Source: Firmicutes bacterium UBA993 (lineage in GTDB: Bacteria; Bacillota; Dethiobacteria; DTU022). From it: a stretch of 10,502 nt of DNA. The translations under genes and the position numbers were made by a program. The stretch's first letter is position 1, and each line of letters starts with the position of its first letter. The notes under the pieces are model-generated. The model did not search any database. It had not been told where the DNA came from and saw nothing but the letters and a program-made list of their open reading frames with translations. This document shows positions 5,927 through 10,502 of the stretch, piece by piece. The DNA is taken from NCBI GenBank assembly GCA_002292015.1, contig DBBD01000156.1, forward strand, positions 1-10,502, given 5' to 3'.

Positions 5927-7759
5927 ATGCCGCAGGGTATTGCGGAAGAGATAATCGATGAAATAAGGCGGCGTACAGACCTGATCGCCCTGGTTGGTGA
6001 GTACTTGAAGCTGGAGCGGCGGGGTAAGAGTATGGTTGGCCTCTGTCCTTTTCACAATGAGAAAACACCTTCCTTTACCGTTTCGCCGGATAAGCAACTT
6101 TATCACTGTTTTGGCTGCGGTGCTTCCGGTAACGTCTTCACCCTGATCATGGAGCTGGAAAAGATGACCTTCCCAGAAGCGGCCCGTTTTTTGGCTCAGC
6201 GGGCGCAGGTGAAGATACCAGAGCACCGGGAGGCGCTAACAGCAAAGGAACGGCTGCAGGAGAAGATTTACAACATCAACCTGGTTGCAGCCCGCTTTTA
6301 CGCTTACTGTCTTAAAAATACCACGGAGGGGGAAAAAGCCTATACCTATCTGCTTAATCGGGGTATCAGCGATGAAACAATTGCCCTATTTAAGCTCGGT
6401 TACGCACCGGCCGGATGGACCGGTTTTTATGATTTTGCCGGGAAAAAAGGGGCATCGCCTGAGCTGATGATTAAGGCCGGCTTGATCACTCCGGGAAGGG
6501 AAAAAGGTTATTACGATCGCTTCCGTAACCGGGCGATCTTCCCAATCTTTACTGCCGGCGGCAAGGTAGCCGGATTTGGCGGCCGGACAATGGCAGCAGG
6601 GGAGAAGGCGGGGCCAAAATACTTAAACTCACCTCAGAGCCCGGTGTTTGACAAAAGCACCTTACTTTATGGCCTTAACCTGGCCAGGGATGAAATAAGG
6701 CGCCAAAAAAAAGCGATAGTCATGGAAGGTTATACCGATGTTATCGCCGCTCACCAGGCTGGGATCAGGAACGCAGTTGCCTCGCTTGGTACTGCACTGA
6801 CTGAACAGCAGAGCAGGCTTTTACGCTACCAGGCCGATGTCGTGGTAACAGCTTATGATTCCGACAGTGCCGGCGAGGCGGCTACCTGGAGAGGTTTGGC
6901 AATCCTCCAGGGCACCGGCTGCCTGGTGCAGATTGCTGAGTTGCCCAAAAACAGCGATCCGGACAGCTATATCCGCAAGTTTGGGCCTGATGCTTTTGTC
7001 AGGCTGATTGAAGAAGCCAGCCCGTTGATCGATTACCGCCTACAGCAGCTGAAAAAACGCTACGATTTAACAACCGATCAGGGCCGGGTTGGCTATATAA
7101 AGGAAATTATGCCGTTACTTTCTGCCGCTGTGGATCGGGTTGAGCAGGATTACTACCTGAAGAGGGCGGCAGAAGAGATCGGTGTTGACGAAAACGCTCT
7201 GCGCAGCGAGCTGAAGAGAAGGCGTGTGGGGAAAAGCAGTTTGCCGGAAGAAAAGGGGAAACAACATAGCGGGGAGAATTTAATTGCCATCAGCCCAGCT
7301 GAAAAAATATTATTATCTTTGATGATGCAAAGCAAGGAAATTGCCGAAAGAGGTCGAAAACTAATTAAATCGGATTATTATAGCGATCCGCTAGTAGAAA
7401 ATATATTTAAAGAAATCTGGAACATCTATGCGACTGAAGAAGCCTTCACTGCCGAAAAGCTGATCAATTGTTTCAGCGATGCACAGGTGGTTCGGATAGT
7501 TACAGCAGCAGCAACCGATCCCGCTTTGCAGGATTTAGAGCACCGGACGGCGAAACGTATGTCCGAAGATTCTTTAGACAAACTAAAGAGAGCCTGGATT
7601 GATAGGAGACAGCTGGAGTTGCAAAGAAAAATTCGGGAACTGACTGCTTCCGGACAGATTGATAAGATAGAAGGTTTGCTGCGGGAAAGTCAACAGCTGA
7701 TAACCGGTAACGACAACAGCCCCGGCCGTTTAGGAGAAGGAGGGGATTTAAGTGGCTAA
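5927..7759 (+). CDS. dnaG: DNA primase DnaG
   Basis: A 610-residue primase that makes RNA primers for leading- and lagging-strand synthesis and docks on the replicative helicase. The CHC2 zinc-binding domain has C40, H43, C61 and C64 (CPFHNEKTPSF and HCFGCG). The catalytic TOPRIM core shows EGYTDV (E267) and YDSDSAG (D311, D313), and the remaining ~170 residues are the helicase-interaction region, which is poorly conserved as usual. Length is normal. Two starts compete: GTG at 5918, only about 3 bases after AAGGA, and ATG at 5927, with AGGTG (5916-5920) about 6 bases upstream. I chose the ATG because spacing is better and the zinc ligands then fall at the same numbers as in Bacillus-type primases. 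The 3' end overlaps rpoD by 8 bases, and its last codons encode the rpoD ribosome binding site. No strong promoter is visible in front, so transcription may come through the upstream hairpin. Confidence 0.97.
   Translation: MPQGIAEEIIDEIRRRTDLIALVGEYLKLERRGKSMVGLCPFHNEKTPSFTVSPDKQLYHCFGCGASGNVFTLIMELEKMTFPEAARFLAQRAQVKIPEHREALTAKERLQEKIYNINLVAARFYAYCLKNTTEGEKAYTYLLNRGISDETIALFKLGYAPAGWTGFYDFAGKKGASPELMIKAGLITPGREKGYYDRFRNRAIFPIFTAGGKVAGFGGRTMAAGEKAGPKYLNSPQSPVFDKSTLLYGLNLARDEIRRQKKAIVMEGYTDVIAAHQAGIRNAVASLGTALTEQQSRLLRYQADVVVTAYDSDSAGEAATWRGLAILQGTGCLVQIAELPKNSDPDSYIRKFGPDAFVRLIEEASPLIDYRLQQLKKRYDLTTDQGRVGYIKEIMPLLSAAVDRVEQDYYLKRAAEEIGVDENALRSELKRRRVGKSSLPEEKGKQHSGENLIAISPAEKILLSLMMQSKEIAERGRKLIKSDYYSDPLVENIFKEIWNIYATEEAFTAEKLINCFSDAQVVRIVTAAATDPALQDLEHRTAKRMSEDSLDKLKRAWIDRRQLELQRKIRELTASGQIDKIEGLLRESQQLITGNDNSPGRLGEGGDLSG
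7737..7745 (+). promoter_or_regulatory. Strong ribosome binding site of rpoD inside dnaG
   Basis: AAGGAGGGG lies within the last codons of dnaG; its AAGGAGG core is 8 bases before the GTG at 7752. A second, weaker AGGAGA sits just upstream (7732-7737). It fixes the GTG start and, with the 8-base gene overlap, implies translational coupling. Confidence 0.8.
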
Positions 7760-8897
7760 AGACGCAGAAAAAGTTTTAACCCTGGAAGAATCACAGCAGA
7801 ACCTGTTTGACAAGGCAAAAGTCAATGGTTCGATCAATTACAAAGAGATTATCGATGCATTACAACCTTTTGAGCTGACCGTAGAGGCGATCGAAAGTTT
7901 CTGTGATCTCTTTGCCCAGCACAATATAGAGATGATCGATGATTTACAGGCAGAAGATGATGAGGCAGACAGCGGTGATGAAAGTGACAGCGACAGTGAC
8001 AGTGAAGATGATCTTTCTGAAAAGGCCGAAATCGTAGCGGTTGCAGCTCATGCCGCGGCGGAGAACGCGGCAGTCAACGATCCTGTTCGCATGTATTTGA
8101 AGGAGATTGGCAAAATACCACTCTTAACCTCGGAAGAGGAAGTTGAGCTGGCCAAGATGATCGAGAAGAACAGTGAAGAGGCCAGGCGCCGCCTAGCTGA
8201 GGCCAACTTGCGTTTGGTGGTCAGTATCGCGAAAAAGTATGTAGGTAGGGGCATGCTTTTTTTGGATTTAATCCAGGAAGGGAACCTCGGGTTGATCAAA
8301 GCGGTCGAAAAATTTGACTACCGAAAAGGTTACAAATTCAGCACCTATGCAACCTGGTGGATTCGTCAGGCGATAACCAGGGCAATCGCTGACCAAGCTC
8401 GGACGATCAGGATTCCGGTGCATATGGTTGAAACGATTAACAAATTGATCCGCATTTCGCGTCAATTGGTGCAGGAGCTAGGCCGCGAACCACTACCGGA
8501 AGAAATTGCCCATGAAATGAACATCAGCGAGGAACGGGTTCGAGAAATTCTTAAAATTGCTCAGGAACCGGTATCTCTTGAAACCCCGATCGGCGAGGAA
8601 GACGATAGCCACTTAGGGGATTTTATCGAAGATCAGGAAGCCCAGGCCCCTGCTGACGCTGCCGCTTTTGAACTGCTAAGAGAGCAGATTGAAGGTGTCC
8701 TTGACACCCTGTCGGCGCGGGAAGAGAAGGTGCTGCGCCTGCGTTTTGGTTTGGATGACGGACGCTCGCGAACTTTGGAAGAAGTAGGACAGTTCTTTGG
8801 AGTTACCCGTGAGCGAATCCGCCAGATCGAGGCTAAAGCTCTTCGTAAACTACGCCACCCAATGCGCAGCAAACGCCTGCGCGACTACCTCGAATAA
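7752..8897 (+). CDS. rpoD: RNA polymerase primary sigma factor SigA/RpoD
   Basis: A 381-residue group 1 sigma factor that directs RNA polymerase to housekeeping promoters, of the short Bacillus type (~370-380 residues) lacking the large insertion of the E. coli protein. Region 1.1 (about 1-65) is followed by an unusually acidic Ser/Asp linker (about 68-90) and an alanine-rich stretch (95-107). Region 1.2 begins at DPVRMYLKEIG (110-120). Region 2 contains ANLRLVVSIAKKY, DLIQEGNLGLIKAVEKFD and STYATWWIRQAITRAI (197 onward), which melts and reads the -10 element. Region 3 follows, with IRIPVHMVETINKL. Region 4.2, with the -35 reading helix-turn-helix, covers TLEEVGQFFGVTRERIRQIE from 341, and the protein ends RSKRLRDYLE. 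The GTG start is fixed by a strong ribosome binding site within dnaG. The promoter of the next gene, tRNA-Asn, is a near-perfect target for this factor. Confidence 0.97.
   Translation: MAKDAEKVLTLEESQQNLFDKAKVNGSINYKEIIDALQPFELTVEAIESFCDLFAQHNIEMIDDLQAEDDEADSGDESDSDSDSEDDLSEKAEIVAVAAHAAAENAAVNDPVRMYLKEIGKIPLLTSEEEVELAKMIEKNSEEARRRLAEANLRLVVSIAKKYVGRGMLFLDLIQEGNLGLIKAVEKFDYRKGYKFSTYATWWIRQAITRAIADQARTIRIPVHMVETINKLIRISRQLVQELGREPLPEEIAHEMNISEERVREILKIAQEPVSLETPIGEEDDSHLGDFIEDQEAQAPADAAAFELLREQIEGVLDTLSAREEKVLRLRFGLDDGRSRTLEEVGQFFGVTRERIRQIEAKALRKLRHPMRSKRLRDYLE
7983..8006 (+). repeat. Hexamer tandem repeat encoding Ser-Asp in rpoD
   Basis: Four consecutive hexamers, AGTGAC, AGCGAC, AGTGAC and AGTGAA, encode Ser-Asp-Ser-Asp-Ser-Asp-Ser-Glu at residues 78-85 of the sigma factor, between region 1.1 and region 1.2. 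The near-identical units could change copy number by slippage without breaking the frame. Confidence 0.6.
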
Positions 8898-8962
8898 AAC
8901 GCATTTCAGGGGTGGTTCTTTTCGCGCACGCAGAAAAAATTAGCGCTTGCGGCAACACTGGC

Positions 8963-8991
8963 TTGACGGGCCGGTGGTCTTTGAGTATAAT
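8963..8991 (+). promoter_or_regulatory. Strong sigma-A promoter of the tRNA-Asn gene
   Basis: The -35 TTGACG (8963-8968) is separated by exactly 17 bases from a perfect -10 TATAAT (8986-8991). Transcription should begin around 8998, leaving a leader of about 10 bases before the tRNA. An A-rich tract at 8933-8942 might act as a distal UP element. This is the clearest promoter in the window, so the tRNA has its own transcription start independent of rpoD. Confidence 0.85.
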
Positions 8992-9007
8992 ACCAATGCG
9001 CAGATGC

Positions 9008-9082
9008 TCCTCAGTAGCTCAATGGCAGAGCGGCCGGCTGTTAACCGGTAGGTTGCAGGTTCGAATCCTGCCTGGGGAGCCA
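9008..9082 (+). tRNA. tRNA-Asn (anticodon GTT)
   Basis: A complete 75-base cloverleaf with the CCA encoded. The acceptor TCCTCAG (9008-9014) pairs with CTGGGGA (9072-9078) including one G-T pair, G9079 is the discriminator and CCA is 9080-9082. The D stem GCTC/GAGC (9017-9020 with 9028-9031) closes a 7-base loop. The anticodon arm (9033-9049) has loop CTGTTAA with GTT at 9040-9042, reading AAC and AAU. The variable loop is 5 bases, and the T arm GCAGG/CCTGC (9055-9059 with 9067-9071) holds the conserved TTCGAAT loop. It appears as a single gene rather than part of a tRNA cluster within this window. Confidence 0.97.
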
Positions 9083-9202
9083 GAATTTTATCCGCTGCTT
9101 TCTAAGGATAACCTATTCCTACTCCTTTTGCCTCGATCAACTTACAAGTCTCGCACTTGGGCATCATGCTAATTCATCAAACTGAGAATATCAAACCCTC
9201 TT
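9083..9202. other. Gene-free spacer between tRNA-Asn and the convergent hairpin
   Basis: No coding signal on either strand is visible here. The only structure is a weak inverted repeat, TTATCC (9088-9093) with GGATAA (9106-9111), spaced by 12 bases and lacking a following T-run. It might be a minor processing or termination element for the tRNA transcript. From 9226 to 9297, after the strong hairpin, nothing further is recognised. Confidence 0.3.
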
Positions 9203-9229
9203 CGCCGGCAGACAACCTGCCGGCGCTTT
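9203..9229. terminator. Perfect hairpin between convergent tRNA-Asn and leuS
   Basis: CGCCGGCAG (9203-9211) pairs perfectly with CTGCCGGCG (9217-9225) over a 5-base ACAAC loop. Its position between two convergent genes suggests termination of the + transcript, the leuS transcript, or both. The T-run is poor on either strand (CTTTAAA on +, none on -), so intrinsic termination is uncertain and the hairpin may instead protect 3' ends. Confidence 0.5.
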
Positions 9230-9297
9230 AAATCCGGGCAGCAGCCGACGCATCGATTTGGCGCCAGCTTTTAGATCCGGCAGTCCAGCCCTTTCCC

Positions 9298-10502
9298 TTA
9301 GCGGACGACAATATTAACCAGTCGACCGGGGACGGCAATAACCTTGATAATTTCTTTGCTTTCTAAAAGCTGGCCGACTTTTTCGCTGCCTTTGGCGAAA
9401 TCAATTAGTTCCTCTTCGGTGCATTCAGCCGGCACAGTAACCCTGCCGCGCACTTTGCCATTAATCTGGACTACGATCTCCACTTCTTCCACAACCAGTT
9501 TTGCCGGGTCATACTCCGGCCAGGATTGCCTGTGGACTGAACCCGCCTTCGGATCGAGCAGGTGCCAGGCTTCCTCGGCCAGGTGAGGAGCAAAGGGGGC
9601 TAAAAGCAGGATGATCTTCTGCAGGGCATCCTTCAAAAGCGCCTGATTTTGCAGCTCTGTTGCGGACGCCTGACGGTAAGCATAGGCAGAGTTAACCAGT
9701 TCCATAATGGCGCTAATGGCCGTATTAAAATTAAAACGCTCCTGTATATCGATGGTAACCTTTTTTATAGTCGCATGAACGCTGCGTTCCAATGTTAATT
9801 CATGATGACCACGGGCGGCGCTTCCCGGGCCGGCGGCGAACTGATCGCGGCAATCGCCGACCAGTCGCCAGATCCGCCGCAGAAAGCGATGGCAGCCTTC
9901 CACTCCCTGATCGCTCCAGTCCAGATCTTTTTCGGGCGGGGCGGCAAAGAGGATAAACAGGCGGCCGGTATCGGCACCGTATTTTTCAACGATTTCATCG
10001 GGGGTAACCACATTACCCTTGGATTTGGACATCTTTGCCCCATCCTTATAAACCATGCCCTGGGCCAACAGGCGGCTGAAAGGCTCAGCAGCCTGGCTTA
10101 ACCCGGCGTCAAAAAGAACCTTGGTGAAAAAGCGGGCATAGAGCAGGTGTAATACGGCATGCTCAATTCCCCCGATATACTGGTCAACAGGCATCCAGTA
10201 ATCAAGTGCTTCCTTCGTAAAGGGAGCATCCTGACACTGAGGACTGGTATAGCGCATGAAATACCAGGAAGAACAGATAAAGGTATCCATGGTATCAGTT
10301 TCCCGGCGGGCTTCCCGGCCGCAGGTGGGACAGTTAACCCTTGTAAAGCTCTCATACTGTGCCAGGCCGGGAACACGGTTACCGGAAAGCTCGACCTCAA
10401 GGGGCAGCTCTACCGGTAAATCTTCTTCGGGCACCGGCACAATACCACAGTTTTCACAATAAATAATCGGGATTGGCGCGCCCCAGTAGCGCTGGCGCGA
10501 TA
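9298..10502 (-). CDS. leuS: Leucyl-tRNA synthetase, C-terminal half (cut by window edge)
   Basis: The window holds the last 400 residues of a bacterial class I leucyl-tRNA synthetase, which charges tRNA-Leu with leucine; the full protein is usually ~820-830 residues, and the start lies beyond the right edge. Numbering from the first full codon, the fragment opens with SRQRYWGAPIPIIYC, the conserved block after the editing domain. C15, C18, C57 and C60 form a zinc-ribbon-like quartet, followed by DTMDTFICSSWYFMRY. The KMSKS ATP-binding loop is intact at 156-160, and GADTGRLFILFAAPPEKDLDWSDQGVEG leads into the anticodon-binding helical bundle. The C-terminal domain ends INGKVRGRVTVP...VPGRLVNIVVR, typical of the family. 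The frame is unbroken up to the TAA. It is transcribed toward the tRNA-Asn gene and separated from it by a hairpin. An internal GTG at 10440 is not a real start. Confidence 0.97.
   Translation of the reverse strand, partial: SRQRYWGAPIPIIYCENCGIVPVPEEDLPVELPLEVELSGNRVPGLAQYESFTRVNCPTCGREARRETDTMDTFICSSWYFMRYTSPQCQDAPFTKEALDYWMPVDQYIGGIEHAVLHLLYARFFTKVLFDAGLSQAAEPFSRLLAQGMVYKDGAKMSKSKGNVVTPDEIVEKYGADTGRLFILFAAPPEKDLDWSDQGVEGCHRFLRRIWRLVGDCRDQFAAGPGSAARGHHELTLERSVHATIKKVTIDIQERFNFNTAISAIMELVNSAYAYRQASATELQNQALLKDALQKIILLLAPFAPHLAEEAWHLLDPKAGSVHRQSWPEYDPAKLVVEEVEIVVQINGKVRGRVTVPAECTEEELIDFAKGSEKVGQLLESKEIIKVIAVPGRLVNIVVR

Noticed and set aside
5825..6226. 133-codon - strand frame over the dnaG start
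   Set aside because: It crosses the terminator hairpin and runs antisense to the conserved zinc-binding domain of DnaG; no family resemblance.
8912..9172. Forward 86-residue open frame spanning the tRNA gene
   Set aside because: Its middle is simply the translation of the tRNA-Asn sequence (the familiar spurious SSVAQWQSGRLL type peptide); it also crosses the tRNA promoter and lacks its own ribosome binding site.
9298..10440. Complete leuS gene starting at the GTG at 10440
   Set aside because: Conserved LeuRS sequence (RQRYWGAPIPIIYC) continues in frame upstream to the window edge, so this is a partial gene.
1..10502. CRISPR array, insertion sequence, prophage or defence island
   Set aside because: No regularly spaced repeats, transposase, integrase, terminal inverted repeats or defence-type domains were found on either strand.

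Overview
The window reads as chromosomal DNA from a Gram-positive bacterium of the class Clostridia, probably an anaerobe with strong iron-sulfur redox metabolism. The reasons are the neighbourhood (pyruvate phosphate dikinase regulator, pyruvate phosphate dikinase, dnaG and the housekeeping sigma factor together), strong Shine-Dalgarno sequences with frequent GTG and TTG starts, a SigA-type promoter, and a GltD/ferredoxin/MvhD fusion of a kind associated with anaerobes. This assignment is inference; no phylogenetic marker was compared.

Layout on the + strand: an AT-rich leader with short direct repeats (1-175); the PPDK regulatory kinase/phosphorylase (176-997), directly abutted by ppdK (998-3646); a 106-base AT-rich gap; a 687-residue flavin/iron-sulfur oxidoreductase fusion (3753-5816); a hairpin that looks like a terminator or attenuator; dnaG primase (5927-7759), overlapping rpoD/sigA by 8 bases (7752-8897); a very good sigma-70-type promoter (8963-8991) driving a single tRNA-Asn(GTT) (9008-9082); then about 215 bases of gene-free sequence with a perfect 9-bp hairpin. 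On the - strand, converging on the tRNA, is the C-terminal half of leuS (9298-10502, cut by the window edge).

The genes form three functional groups. The first pair controls the pyruvate/PEP interconversion: the regulator acts on a threonine two residues before the catalytic histidine of PPDK, and the shared junction implies co-expression. The second group, dnaG-rpoD, is the core of the classical macromolecular synthesis operon and is translationally coupled. Between them sits the redox fusion, with its own gap upstream and a hairpin downstream. Nothing nearby explains its partner, and it is the most interesting item in the window. No mobile element, CRISPR array, phage gene or defence system is visible, and most of the window is ordinary housekeeping sequence.
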